DNA from: Clostridiales bacterium UBA1742
GTDB lineage: Bacteria > Bacillota > Clostridia > TANB77 > CAG-508
Reading direction: 5' to 3'
DNA length: 46,673 nucleotides
Assembly (NCBI GenBank): GCA_002314935.1
Contig: DCHW01000028.1
Coordinates: 1-46,673, forward strand
The notes below the pieces were generated by a model. The model did not search any database, was not told the origin of the DNA, and saw only the letters and a program-made list of their open reading frames with translations. The position numbers and the translations under genes were made by a program. Positions 1 to 9,682 of the stretch are shown here, piece by piece. Each line of letters starts with the position of its first letter. Position 1 is the first letter of the stretch.

Positions 1-45
1 AAATTAAATCTTGAGCCTGCCTCCGTGGCAAGCGGATTAACTTAG
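1..45 (+). CDS. possible last codons of an upstream gene (partial)
   Basis: One frame is open from the window edge to a TAG at 43-45 and would end a protein in EPASVASGLT. The fragment is too short to recognise. It could equally be the end of a structured RNA, because it is richer in G+C than its surroundings. Positions 46-149 show no gene. Confidence 0.2.
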   Translation, partial: KLNLEPASVASGLT

Positions 46-149
46 AGATTACATATGGGTAAATTTTTCGCTAATAAAATAACGATATTTTACAGTGAAA
101 TTTCGCAAAATCATTGACAATCTAATGTGTCTTATTTTTAAACTTTCAA

Positions 150-178
150 TTGTAAATCTATTTTTTTTATGCTATAAT
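150..178 (+). promoter_or_regulatory. sigma-A type promoter for the DUF4364 gene
   Basis: TTGTAA at 150-155 and TATAAT at 173-178 are separated by 17 bp, with TG one base before the -10 (extended -10). It lies 34 bp upstream of the ATG at 212, which argues against the longer reading that starts at 95. Confidence 0.6.
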
Positions 179-211
179 TGTTTAGACTTTATTTTAAAAG
201 GAGTGTTTATA

Positions 212-745
212 ATGAAACTTGCTTCAGATAGTGAAACTTTAGCAGAAAAAAAAGCATTAATTTTATATGTTTTACAAAAGGTTAATGAACCTATTTCTAA
301 TGATGCCCTTTTAAAATTAATTATATCAATTGATAATATGAATTATTTTTATTTTCAACAATTTTTATTAGATTTATTAGAAAATAACTATATTATAAAA
401 AATGAAAATACCTTATATGAATTAACCGAAGAAGGTCAAAAAGCTTTAGAACTTGTTAAAGACTTAATTCCAGGTATTACAACTTTTAAAGTTGACAACA
501 CCTTTAAAGAAAAACTAGGAGAAATTCAAAACGAAGTTGCTATAACAACAGATTACATTCCACTTAGTCAAGATCAATATAATGTAGAATGCAAAATAAC
601 AGAAAACAATCAAACACTATTTAAAATAGAACTTTATGCTGGTTCTCATGAACAAGCAAAAAAAATTGCTGATAATTGGAAAAAAAATGCTGAAGAAATT
701 TATCCAGAAATATTAAATATAATAACAAAACAAGCTGAAAATTAA
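212..745 (+). CDS. DUF4364 family protein
   Basis: A 177-aa protein beginning MKLASDSETLAEKKAL. The N-terminal half reads as a winged-helix domain, with the segment YELTEEGQKALELVKD typical of DUF4364, a Firmicute family of unknown function often suspected to regulate transcription. The frame is open back to 95, but the ATG at 212 has a good AAAGGAG ribosome binding site, and a promoter with its -10 at 173-178 would lie inside the longer reading. It stands alone, transcribed away from the convergent methyltransferase gene and closed by its own hairpin terminator. The family call is fairly secure from the N-terminal half; the function is unknown. Confidence 0.75.
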   Translation: MKLASDSETLAEKKALILYVLQKVNEPISNDALLKLIISIDNMNYFYFQQFLLDLLENNYIIKNENTLYELTEEGQKALELVKDLIPGITTFKVDNTFKEKLGEIQNEVAITTDYIPLSQDQYNVECKITENNQTLFKIELYAGSHEQAKKIADNWKKNAEEIYPEILNIITKQAEN

Positions 746-764
746 TAATTTCAGCTTGTTTTTT
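732..764 (+). terminator. rho-independent terminator after DUF4364
   Basis: The inverted repeat AAGCTGAAA / TTTCAGCTT (732-740, 749-757) is followed by GTTTTTT. The stem overlaps the stop codon. The convergent gene ends 30 bp further on. Confidence 0.8.
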
Positions 765-786
765 ATATACTATAATTATTTTATTT

Positions 787-1572
787 TTAATTTAGCTTTT
801 GTCTTACATATTCGTAAAGTACAACTCCAGTTGCAACTGCAGCATTTAAACTTTCTGTTTTCCCAAGCATTGGTATTTTTATTCTCCCCGTTGCCGCTTC
901 TTGTACATCTTTAGATACTCCATTTGCTTCATTTCCAATTATTACAGCACTTCTTTTATAATTTATATTATATATACTTTCACTATTTTCTAATGAAGTT
1001 GCATATACATTAAACTTATGTTTTTTTAACTCCTTAATAGTTTCAATCAAATTATCTTTTTCTATTATATTTACTCTAAAAATTGCTCCCATTGTAGAAC
1101 GCACTACTTTAGGATTATAAGCATCAGCAGTTTTTTTAGAAACTATAACTTGAGTTAAATTGCAACTGTCTATTGTTCTTAAAATTGTACCTAAATTTCC
1201 TGGATCCTGTATACCATCTAATATAACAATCATATCTTCCTTATAATCTATTTCATTAGATTTTTGATTTTTATTTACTATTGCCAAAATTCCTTGTGGT
1301 GTTTCTACATCTGAAATTGTGTTAAAAACTTTTTCATCAACATATATACAGTTTAAACTTGCAATATTGTATAGCAACTCTTTTTCAATATCATCAGCAT
1401 TCATAAAACCATCACATATAAATACACTTTTTATATCAGCTTTTTCCTGTAATGCTTCTTTAATTAAATTTATTCCCTCTATTACATATTCTCCATATTG
1501 TTCTCTATATTTTTTTTCTTTAAGTTTCTTTATATGTTTAATATTTTCATTATCTTTACTTGTTATTAACAT
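787..1572 (-). CDS. TrmH/SpoU family RNA 2'-O-methyltransferase
   Basis: A 261-aa SPOUT methyltransferase, probably acting on rRNA with S-adenosylmethionine as donor. The three family motifs are visible: DGIQDPGNLGTILRT in mid-protein (motif 1), VIIGNEANGVS (motif 2), and IPMLGKTESLNAAVATG near the C-terminus (motif 3, the knotted cofactor site). The N-terminal 90 residues form a substrate-binding domain starting MLITSKDNENIKHIKKL, as in YsgA/RlmB-like proteins. The start overlaps the end of mfd by 17 nt, so the two genes are probably co-transcribed. The exact target nucleotide cannot be told from sequence. Confidence 0.85.
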   Translation of the reverse strand: MLITSKDNENIKHIKKLKEKKYREQYGEYVIEGINLIKEALQEKADIKSVFICDGFMNADDIEKELLYNIASLNCIYVDEKVFNTISDVETPQGILAIVNKNQKSNEIDYKEDMIVILDGIQDPGNLGTILRTIDSCNLTQVIVSKKTADAYNPKVVRSTMGAIFRVNIIEKDNLIETIKELKKHKFNVYATSLENSESIYNINYKRSAVIIGNEANGVSKDVQEAATGRIKIPMLGKTESLNAAVATGVVLYEYVRQKLN

Positions 1573-4500
1573 TTAAAAACTCCTTTATCTCTTCTAAAAT
1601 ATTATTGTCATTTATTTTATATGTTATGTATGGTATTTTACCAGGTGAAAATTTCACCCTATCTTTATATTTTTTTATAATACTATCTATATCTATTTCA
1701 AAATGTTCCGGCTCAAAATTAAATACAATACTATTTTGCTTTTGTAATATTTTTATAATTCCATTTTCCTTACATAATTGTTTTATTTTAGCTATTTCAA
1801 ATAAATTATTAACTTCTTTTGGTATTTTACCAAATCTATCTTCCATATCCAAAATAACATTATTAATGTCTTCGTCATTTCTACATAAAGCAATATTTTG
1901 ATATGCTTCTATTTTTTGACTATTATTTTCTATATAACTTTCTGGAATAAAACTAGATACATTTAAATCAATTGTTACATCTATTTCTTCTTCAACTGTT
2001 ACACCTTTTAATTCTTTTACTACTTCATCTAATAATTTACAATATGTATCATATCCAACTTGATCCATATGTCCATGTTGCATTTCTCCTACTAAAGATC
2101 CAGCACCTCTTATTTCTAAATCTCTCATTGCAATTTTAAAACCAGACCCAAATTCAGTAAATTCTTTAATTGCTTTTAATCTCTTTTCTGCGACTTCAGT
2201 AATTAGTTTGTTTCTTTTATATGTTATATATGCATATGCTTGTTTATCTGCTCTTCCAACTCTACCCCTAATTTGATAAAGTTGAGCAAGTCCAAGTCTA
2301 TCTGCATTTTCTACAATTATAGTATTTGCATTTGGAATATCAATTCCAGATTCTAATATAGTTGTACAAATTAGAACATTAGATTTTTTATTCACAAAAT
2401 CTATCATTATATCTTCAAGCTCTTTACCAGTCATTTTACCATGTGCATACGAAACCTTAGCCTCTGGCACAAGTAAAGATATATCATTTGCTTTTTTTAC
2501 AATTGTTTCTACTTTGTTATATAGATAAAATACTTGCCCTCCACGCTCTAATTCTTTTGTTATTGCTTCTTTTATAACCTCATCATCATATTCTAATACA
2601 TAGGTTTGAACTGGCCTTCTATTTTGAGGTGGTTCATAAAGGCAAGACATATCTCTAATTCCCACAATTGACATATGAAGTGTTCTTGGAATTGGAGTTG
2701 CTGTCATGCACAATACATCAACATTATTTTTTAATTGTTTTATCTTTTCTTTATCTTTTACTCCAAATCTGTGTTCCTCATCAATTATTAATAAACCTAA
2801 ATTTTTAAATTCAACATCTTTACTTAATAATCTATGTGTTCCAATTACAATATCTATTTCACCAAGCTTTAATTTTTTTACAATATCTTCTTGTTCCTTC
2901 TTTGTTCTAAATCTATTTAGTACTGCTATTTTAATTGGAAATTCATTCATTCTTTCTTTAAAAGCTTCATACTGTTGGTTTGCAAGTATTGTAGTTGGTA
3001 CTAAATAACATACCTGTTTTTGATCCATACAAGCTTTAAATGCTGCTCTTATTGCAACTTCAGTTTTGCCATATCCAACATCCCCACATAAAAGTCTATC
3101 CATTGGCTTGGCTTTTTCCATATCTTTTTTTACATCTTCAATTGCTTTTAATTGATCATCTGTTTCTTGAAATTCAAAATTTGCCTCAAATTCTTTTTGC
3201 CATTCTGTATCTTTAGAAAATGCAAAACCATTTATTTTATCTCTTTTTGCATAAAGTTCTATTAAATCTCTTGCTACTTCTCTTAAATTTGATTTAACTC
3301 TTTGTTTTGTATTTTCCCATTCTTTACTGCCAAGTTTATTTATCTTTGGTGCTCTTTCTCCAGCACCAATAAATTTTCTAATATTATCTAGACTATTTGT
3401 AGGAACATATAAAACTCCATCATCTTTATATTTTATTTTTATATAATCTTTAGTAATACCATCTGCTTTAATAGTATTTACGCCAACAAATTGTCCTATA
3501 CCATTTGTTTTATGAACAATATAATCTCCTATTTTTAAATCAGAAAAAATTACAGTTTCACCTTGTTTAAATTCAGCTGTTAGTCTTTTTCTTTTTCTAG
3601 GTGTACTAAAAATTTCTTTTACAGCAATTACTAGTAAATTAAAATCATAACATTCAAATCCTGTAGATAAATTTCCATCTGAAATTACTATATTTTTACT
3701 ACTTAAAATATCTTCTCCAATGTTTTCATTTAATGTTTTTATTACATTTTTCTTGTTTTCTTTATTGCCACATAAAATTACTATTGTTTTTTTATCTTTA
3801 ATTCCTTGTTGTAATTCCTTAAACAATAAATCCATTGAACTACGAAAAAAGTTGACCTCCCTATAGCTAAAGCTATATCCGTTTCTTTTTGCATGCATAC
3901 TTTGTTTATCAACAAAACCTATATCTTGTTTTTCTAAATATATAGTTTGTAAGTTTTTAATTGAATCCATAAATTCAATATAATTATCCAATATTGTTAA
4001 AGCATCAGGAATTATCCTTTTCTTTTCTATTAAAGATTCTATAAGCATTTCATTATCTTTTAATACATTCTCTGACCTTGCTTTAATTTTATTAATTTCA
4101 TCTAAAAAAATAAGATAATCATCTTTTAGATAATCAATTAATGTTGCTGAATTTTTATAAAAACTATTAAAATATTTATCAACCTTGCTTAAATATTCCC
4201 CTTCTTTTAATAGCTCTATGTCAGAACTTATTATATTTTCATCATTATTTTCTAATATATTTTCTATAATTTTATCAATTGAATCTGTTAAAACAAATTC
4301 AGTTGCAGGATTTATTTTTATTTTTTCTAATTTTTCTATAGATCTTTGAGAAGTTATATCAAATTTTCTTATTGAATCTATTTCATCTCCCCAAAGTTCT
4401 ATTCTTATTCCTTGTTTGTCAGATATTGCAATATCAAGTATTCCACCCCTTATGCTATATGTGTTTACACTTTCTACAATATCATTTCTTTCATATCCTA

Positions 4501-4972
4501 AATTTATTAGCTTTTGTTTTATTTCATCAAGATTAATACTTTTTCCTTGTTCAAATTCTAATAAGTTTTTATACAAATCATTTTTAGAAACTATTTTTTG
4601 TGTAACCGCTTCTATTGTTGTAACTACTATTTTTGCCTTTTTACTATTTATATTATTCAAACATTTTATTCTCTCAAAAGCAATATCGCTATTTTCAGCA
4701 ATATAATCATACACCATAATTTCTCTTTTGGGAAAATAAAAAACATTATCTGTAAAATATTTTAAATCTTCTACTATTTTTTTAGCCTGTAGTTCATTGT
4801 ATGTCACTATACATATTGGTTTTTCAGTATAAAAATGTGTAGAATATGCAAAATGAACTTTTGCAACATCAGTAAGCCCAGATAACATAACTGGACTTAT
4901 TTTATTTTTTATATCATCAATATAACTATTGAACTTTTTATAATTAGGTAATACCTTTACAATATCGTTCAT
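1556..4972 (-). CDS. mfd: transcription-repair coupling factor Mfd
   Basis: The 1138-aa length is normal for the family. Mfd displaces RNA polymerase stalled at DNA lesions and recruits UvrA. The N-terminal UvrB-like part is followed by the CarD-like RNA-polymerase-interaction domain (GDYIVHKTNGIGQF), the helicase motifs GDVGYGKTEVA (Walker A) and IIDEEHRFG (motif II), the motif TATPIPRTLHMS, and the translocation motif QIRGRVGRADKQAYAY. The C-terminus has the TRCF domain. The gene is intact. A useful negative control: across more than 1100 codons no in-frame CGG occurs, although CGG appears in other frames at 3879-3881 and 4606-4608. Confidence 0.97.
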   Translation of the reverse strand: MNDIVKVLPNYKKFNSYIDDIKNKISPVMLSGLTDVAKVHFAYSTHFYTEKPICIVTYNELQAKKIVEDLKYFTDNVFYFPKREIMVYDYIAENSDIAFERIKCLNNINSKKAKIVVTTIEAVTQKIVSKNDLYKNLLEFEQGKSINLDEIKQKLINLGYERNDIVESVNTYSIRGGILDIAISDKQGIRIELWGDEIDSIRKFDITSQRSIEKLEKIKINPATEFVLTDSIDKIIENILENNDENIISSDIELLKEGEYLSKVDKYFNSFYKNSATLIDYLKDDYLIFLDEINKIKARSENVLKDNEMLIESLIEKKRIIPDALTILDNYIEFMDSIKNLQTIYLEKQDIGFVDKQSMHAKRNGYSFSYREVNFFRSSMDLLFKELQQGIKDKKTIVILCGNKENKKNVIKTLNENIGEDILSSKNIVISDGNLSTGFECYDFNLLVIAVKEIFSTPRKRKRLTAEFKQGETVIFSDLKIGDYIVHKTNGIGQFVGVNTIKADGITKDYIKIKYKDDGVLYVPTNSLDNIRKFIGAGERAPKINKLGSKEWENTKQRVKSNLREVARDLIELYAKRDKINGFAFSKDTEWQKEFEANFEFQETDDQLKAIEDVKKDMEKAKPMDRLLCGDVGYGKTEVAIRAAFKACMDQKQVCYLVPTTILANQQYEAFKERMNEFPIKIAVLNRFRTKKEQEDIVKKLKLGEIDIVIGTHRLLSKDVEFKNLGLLIIDEEHRFGVKDKEKIKQLKNNVDVLCMTATPIPRTLHMSIVGIRDMSCLYEPPQNRRPVQTYVLEYDDEVIKEAITKELERGGQVFYLYNKVETIVKKANDISLLVPEAKVSYAHGKMTGKELEDIMIDFVNKKSNVLICTTILESGIDIPNANTIIVENADRLGLAQLYQIRGRVGRADKQAYAYITYKRNKLITEVAEKRLKAIKEFTEFGSGFKIAMRDLEIRGAGSLVGEMQHGHMDQVGYDTYCKLLDEVVKELKGVTVEEEIDVTIDLNVSSFIPESYIENNSQKIEAYQNIALCRNDEDINNVILDMEDRFGKIPKEVNNLFEIAKIKQLCKENGIIKILQKQNSIVFNFEPEHFEIDIDSIIKKYKDRVKFSPGKIPYITYKINDNNILEEIKEFLNVNNK

Positions 4973-5079
4973 ACAATACCTTTCATTTTTATTTTGGAAA
5001 CGGTAATAATTATATCACACTTTTTATATTAACGCCAGTATTTTGCTAGCAATAAGTATCAGTTTTTTTGTATTTTTCA

Positions 5080-5107
5080 TATAATGTATTAACACATTAA
5101 AAGGAGG
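5080..5107 (+). promoter_or_regulatory. promoter -10 and ribosome binding site of asnB
   Basis: TATAAT lies at 5080-5085 with only a weak -35 17 bp upstream. AAGGAGG at 5101-5107 is a near-perfect Shine-Dalgarno sequence 6 nt before the ATG at 5114. This fixes translation initiation at 5114, not at the downstream ATG at 5295. Confidence 0.6.
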
Positions 5108-5113
5108 TTATTT

Positions 5114-6956
5114 ATGCGGTTTTGTTGGCTTTAGCAATTTTAGTAAAGATATTTCTACAAATCATAATATAGAAACTTTACAAAATTTAACTAGTACTTT
5201 AACTCATCCCAATTTAGATAAAGAAGATTTTTATTATAGTTCTCATGTTAATCTAGGTCGTAGAAAAAATTTTTTAGATAAAACAGAAACTCCTATGAGT
5301 TTTAAATTTAACAATACTACATACACAATTGTATATAATGGTAAATTATATAATTCAAAAGATATTAGAAATGATTTAATTAATAAAGGATTAAAATTTG
5401 ATGGATTTACAGATGAAGAAATAGTTTTAAAGGCATTCATACATTATGGTCATACCATTTTTAAAAATTTTAATGGCGTATTTAGTTTTGCAATTTATGA
5501 CCCAAATAAAAAAGAACTTATTTTATGTAGAGATCATTTTGGAATCAAACCTTTATATTACACTATTTTAAATAATACTTTAGTTTTTTCAACTGAAATA
5601 AAATCTATACTAAAATACCCAGGTGTAGAAACAAAAATAGATAAAAATAGTATCTGTGAGCTATTTGGTATTGGACCTGCTCATACTCCTGGTACTTCAG
5701 TATTTAAGAATATTTATGAAATTAAGCCTGCTCATTATGCAATTTTTAATCAATATGGTTTTAATTCTTATATGTATTGGAAATTAGAATCTCATGAACA
5801 TAAAGATAATTTTGAAACAACATGTAATAATGTAAAAAATATTTTAGAAGATTCAATCCAGAAACAACTAGTATCAGATACTTCTATATGTGCCATGTTA
5901 TCTGGTGGATTAGATTCAAGCATTATTGTTGCATATGCAAGTAAATATTTAGAAAAAGAAAATTTACCTAAATTAAAAACTTTATCTGTAGATTATGTTG
6001 ATAACGATAAAAATTTTATACAAAGTGATTTTCAACCAAATTCAGATAACTATTATATTGACATTGTAAAAAATAAATTTAACACAAATCATACAGCTAT
6101 TTTATTAGACACACCTGACCTTGCCCACTCATTAAAAGAAGCTATGTGTGCCAGAGATTATCCTGGTATGGCAGATGTAGATTCATCTATGTTATTATTC
6201 TGTAATAAAATAAAAGACTATTCATCTGTTGCATTATCTGGCGAATGTTCTGATGAGATTTTTGCAGGATATCCTTGGTTTTTTAGAGATGATGCATTAA
6301 ATAGCAAAACATTTCCATGGTCTATAGCTATTTTAGAACGTCAAAATTTATTGAATTCCGAAATATCTAAAAATATAGATTTAAAAAATTATATTGATTT
6401 TAGGTATTCTGAAAGTATCAATAATGTAGAATTCTACGATTCAGATACTGAAAATACAAAACAAAAAAGAATTATTTCATATCTTACAATAAACTGGTTT
6501 ATGCAAACATTACTTGATAGAGCAGATAAAATGAGCCTTCAAAGTGGATTAGAATTAAGAGTTCCATTTTGTGACTATAGATTAGTTCAATATATGTGGA
6601 ATGTACCTTGGGAATTTAAAGCATATAAAGGAAGAGAAAAAGGACTTTTAAGACATATTGTAAAAGATTTATTACCTGATGAAATTGTAAATAGAAAAAA
6701 AAGTCCATATCCTAAAACACATAATCCAACATATCTATATACAGTAAAAAATATGCTTACTGAAATAATAAATAACAATAATTCACCTATTAATTATTTA
6801 TTAAATAAAGAATATATTTTAAATATTTTAGATACAAATGGTAAATCTTTTGTAAGGCCATGGTTTGGTCAATTAATGACAGGTCCACAATTAATGGCAT
6901 ATCTTTGTCAAGTAAATATGTGGCTTGAAATCTATAATCCAACTATCCAAATATAA
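5114..6956 (+). CDS. asnB: asparagine synthase (glutamine-hydrolysing), read through a +1 frameshift at codon 2
   Basis: The protein has 613 aa if the C at 5117 is skipped. Asparagine synthase makes Asn from Asp, ATP and an amide donor. The N-terminal glutaminase domain shows GFVGFSNFS, YNGKLYN and a CRDHFGIKPLYY segment. The C-terminal synthetase domain has the PP-loop LSGGLDSSIIVAYASK and the segment SGECSDEIFAGYPWF. From ATG 5114 the zero frame meets a TAG after six codons (ATG CGG TTT TGT TGG CTT). The +1 frame from GGT is open to 6956 and carries the family's N-terminal GFVGF. The restored start is Met-Gly, so the catalytic Cys2 of class II glutaminases is not encoded; the enzyme may use ammonia, or the start is decoded in some unforeseen way. 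The usual HRGPD motif is also diverged (THPNLD). Confidence 0.85.
5117..5119 (+). other. CGG +1 frameshift site 1 (asnB)
   Basis: Context ATG-CGG-TTT. Skipping C gives ATG-GGT-TTT-GTT-GGC, i.e. Met-Gly-Phe-Val-Gly. This is the only CGG in asnB. Confidence 0.75.
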
Positions 6957-6977
6957 GACGTCATATTTGACGTCTTA
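6954..6977. terminator. bidirectional terminator between asnB and the YitT gene
   Basis: A near-perfect palindrome, TAAGACGTCA / TGACGTCTTA, with a 4-nt loop lies between the convergent ends of the two genes and overlaps the asnB stop. Confidence 0.7.
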
Positions 6978-7844
6978 TTAGCTTTTAAATCCTTTTCCGA
7001 AAACTTCTCTAGCATTTGAAATTATAACAAAAGCATTATTATCTATATGTTTTATAATTTTTCTTATTTCTCCAATTTCCCTTCTAGATGCTACACACAT
7101 TAATACATTTTTTTCAGTTTTCTTATATGTTCCCATTCCATAAAGAAGAGTACTTCCCCTTTTAATTTCTAAACTTATATTTTGGGATATTTCCTCATGT
7201 TTATCTGAAATAATATACATTATTTTTGCAAAATTTATTCCTTCAAAAAATATATCTAAAATCTTTCCCATAATATAAATAGTAATTGCAGAATATAATC
7301 CAATTTCTAATCTTCTAAAAAATATTACATTTAAAATAATAATTAATGTATCTACTATAACAATTAAACTACTAGACTTTACTTCGGGTTTATATTTTTT
7401 TATAATACTTGCTAAAAGATCTGTTCCTCCTGTTGATGCATTAGCCTTTAAAACAATTGCAGTACCTATTCCAACTAATATACCACCATAAATACAAGCT
7501 AAAAATCTATCATTTGTAAGTGGTTCTATTTTTTCAAATATATTTAAAAAAAATGACAATAAAGCAGTCCCTGTTATAGTATTTATTACAAACTTTCTAC
7601 CATTTTTCAATAATGCAATTATAAACAAAGGAATATTCAAAATTAATACAATTGTACCAACAGGTATTTTAATTAAGTAATATAGTATTGTTGCAATTCC
7701 AGAAAACCCACCAGATGATAACTGATTTGGCAATAAAAATAAAGAAACTCCTACTGCTAAAATTGCTGTTCCAAATATTATTTGTATTATTCTTAATATG
7801 AATTTTCTTATTTTAACTATGTTTCTTTTTTCTTTAAATCTCAT
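6978..7844 (-). CDS. YitT family membrane protein
   Basis: A 288-aa protein with about five or six hydrophobic membrane segments in the first 200 residues (FGTAILAVGVSLFLLPN and LSSGGFSGIATILYYL are typical of the family) and a C-terminal soluble DUF2179 domain of about 80 residues (IISDKHEEISQNISLEI, LMCVASRREIGEIRKII). The function of YitT proteins is not established; transport is the usual guess. Its start codon sits directly after the T-run of the upstream terminator and has only a poor ribosome binding site, so expression is probably low or from a read-through transcript. The gene is intact and has no in-frame CGG. Confidence 0.85.
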   Translation of the reverse strand: MRFKEKRNIVKIRKFILRIIQIIFGTAILAVGVSLFLLPNQLSSGGFSGIATILYYLIKIPVGTIVLILNIPLFIIALLKNGRKFVINTITGTALLSFFLNIFEKIEPLTNDRFLACIYGGILVGIGTAIVLKANASTGGTDLLASIIKKYKPEVKSSSLIVIVDTLIIILNVIFFRRLEIGLYSAITIYIMGKILDIFFEGINFAKIMYIISDKHEEISQNISLEIKRGSTLLYGMGTYKKTEKNVLMCVASRREIGEIRKIIKHIDNNAFVIISNAREVFGKGFKS

Positions 7845-7850
7845 AAAAAA

Positions 7851-7873
7851 ACACCCATAAATATTATGAGTGC
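7851..7873 (-). terminator. rho-independent terminator after the radical SAM gene
   Basis: Read on the minus strand, CACTCATAA / TTATGGGTG form a stem with one G-U pair, followed by a run of seven T. On the plus strand that pair is a mismatch, so the hairpin works only for minus-strand transcripts. The T-run abuts the YitT start codon. Confidence 0.65.
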
Positions 7874-7885
7874 TTTTTTATAAGT

Positions 7886-8941
7886 TTATTCATTAAAAAA
7901 ATCTGTATATGTTTTTATAATTTCAATTTCAAATTTTCCAGGTTTTATATTATTATCTTGCTTTACTTTTGTTTTAACATCATATGTTTCCATTAGTTTG
8001 TTTATATTTTCCTTTTTATGTCCAATAACATTATTCACATTTTCTGGATTTACCTTTATTTGAATTTCTTTAACTTTTATATTAAATTGTTTAATTTTAT
8101 TTAATATTGTATCATACCAAATACTATCTTCTACAAGTTGTCCAAATGCTTCATGATATGGACCTGCAACTACTTCACTTTCCTTTTTTGCAGGATCAGA
8201 AATACTTTCAGTATTTTGAAGTCCCATTCTTATTACAGTAATATTCTTACTTGTAAAATAATAATAAACATCTTTGCATCTTTCAACTGCTTGCTGTACA
8301 GTTAATGCTTCATATTCTCCATTTAAATATTCTTTTTCTAATTTTGTTCCCTTTATTACAAGTACTGGATAAATCCTAATAATTTTAGGTTTTAATTTGG
8401 CCAAATCCTTAGCTGTATTCATTTCGTCAATTCTTGTACTTTCGGGAAGTCCTACCATCATTTGATGACCTAAAACAAATTTATATTTTCTAATTAACTT
8501 AGAAGCTTTTTTTACATCTTCAAAAGTATGACCTCTCTTACATTTTTTTAATATATAATCATTTGAAGATTGAACACCTAATTCTATAGTTTTTACACCA
8601 TATTTTTTTAATAATTTAAGTCTTTCTTTATCTATATAATCTGGTCTCGTAGAAACTCTTATAGAATCAACTTTTTTTTCTTTTACATACTCATAAGCAA
8701 CCTCTAACAAACTCTCTTGTGTTTCCATATCTATTCCTGTAAAACTACCACCAAAAAAAGCTATTTCTGTTTGCAAATTTTTTTCTTTAAATCCTTTTAA
8801 ATAATTTTCAATTATATCTTTAACATCCTTTGGAGTTACTTGTTTAGTTTGTCCACTTATACTTTTTTGATTACAAAAAGTACAATCATTTGGGCATCCT
8901 AAATGTGGCACAAAAATTGGTATTATATATTGTTCACTCAT
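7886..8941 (-). CDS. radical SAM protein with Elp3-like domain
   Basis: A 351-aa enzyme. The 4Fe-4S cluster motif CPNDCTFCNQ lies at about residues 16-25, and the cofactor-binding stretch EIAFFGGSFTGIDM follows. The layout (IIPIFVPHLGCPNDCTFC then QMMVGLPESTRIDEM, and a region naming parallel alternatives VQSSNDYIL) matches the Firmicute family annotated as Elp3/HemN-like radical SAM proteins found next to rnc. The substrate is unknown; tRNA or protein modification is possible. The gene starts 10 bp after rnc and is probably in the murG-rnc transcription unit. Confidence 0.8.
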   Translation of the reverse strand: MSEQYIIPIFVPHLGCPNDCTFCNQKSISGQTKQVTPKDVKDIIENYLKGFKEKNLQTEIAFFGGSFTGIDMETQESLLEVAYEYVKEKKVDSIRVSTRPDYIDKERLKLLKKYGVKTIELGVQSSNDYILKKCKRGHTFEDVKKASKLIRKYKFVLGHQMMVGLPESTRIDEMNTAKDLAKLKPKIIRIYPVLVIKGTKLEKEYLNGEYEALTVQQAVERCKDVYYYFTSKNITVIRMGLQNTESISDPAKKESEVVAGPYHEAFGQLVEDSIWYDTILNKIKQFNIKVKEIQIKVNPENVNNVIGHKKENINKLMETYDVKTKVKQDNNIKPGKFEIEIIKTYTDFFNE

Positions 8942-8951
8942 TTTATTCCTC

Positions 8952-9626
8952 CTATTTTAATAAAGCTAATGCTTTATTTGCAGCTTCCATTTCTGCAGAT
9001 TTTTTTGTTTTTCCTTGTCCCTCTGCAAGTTTTTTTCCATCACATTTTACTTCTACTGTAAATATTTTATCATGATCAGGTCCTGACTCAGTTAATACAT
9101 TATATTCTATTTTTACATTTCCATGTATTTGTAACTTTTCTTGCAAAACAGTTTTATAGTCCTTTATTCCAACATTTTCACTTGCAATTTCTATTTTTTC
9201 TTTCAAATTATCTATTATAAATTTTTCAGCATGTCCAATATTAGAATCTAAAAATATTGCTGCAATAACAGCTTCTACACTATCTGCAAGTATTGCCGTC
9301 CTTTTGTTATCTCTACAGTTTAGTTCACTCTTTCCTAAATACAAGAAATCACTAAAATTATGCTTTACAGCCACTTCATATAAGCTTTTTTCACATACTA
9401 CAGTTGCTCTAACTTTAGTCATTTCTCCCTCTTTTAAATTTTTATAATTATTAAACAAATAATTACTACTTACAAATTCTAAAATACTATCACCTAAAAA
9501 CTCTAATTTTTCATTACTTTCTATTTTTCTTTCATTTGCATAAGATGTATGTGTTAATGCAGTTTTTAATAATTCTTTATTTGTAAAATTATAACCAATA
9601 TTTTTTTCAAAATCTTCTAGTTTCAT
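8952..9626 (-). CDS. rnc: ribonuclease III
   Basis: 224 aa, standard length. RNase III cuts double-stranded RNA, including rRNA precursors. The signature KLEFLGDSILEF in the N-terminal nuclease domain carries the catalytic Glu and Asp. A second catalytic block, ADSVEAVIAAIFLD, sits at about residue 112. The C-terminal double-stranded-RNA-binding domain runs from KTVLQEKLQ to the end (GQGKTKKSAEMEAANKAL). The gene is intact and no in-frame CGG is seen (an ACG-GCA junction at 9296-9298 is out of frame). Confidence 0.96.
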   Translation of the reverse strand: MKLEDFEKNIGYNFTNKELLKTALTHTSYANERKIESNEKLEFLGDSILEFVSSNYLFNNYKNLKEGEMTKVRATVVCEKSLYEVAVKHNFSDFLYLGKSELNCRDNKRTAILADSVEAVIAAIFLDSNIGHAEKFIIDNLKEKIEIASENVGIKDYKTVLQEKLQIHGNVKIEYNVLTESGPDHDKIFTVEVKCDGKKLAEGQGKTKKSAEMEAANKALALLK

Positions 9627-9682
9627 TTTTCACCTTCTTTCAAGTTTTAATGTTTTTAAATTAATGATAAACTTACCAATTA

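Noticed and set aside
95..211. DUF4364 protein starting at 95
   Set aside because: The extra 39 residues are hydrophobic without similarity and cover the promoter; the ATG at 212 has the ribosome binding site.
5295..6956. asnB starting at the internal ATG at 5295
   Set aside because: It has no ribosome binding site and would lack the N-terminal 60 residues of the glutaminase domain, which are present in the +1 frame from 5118.
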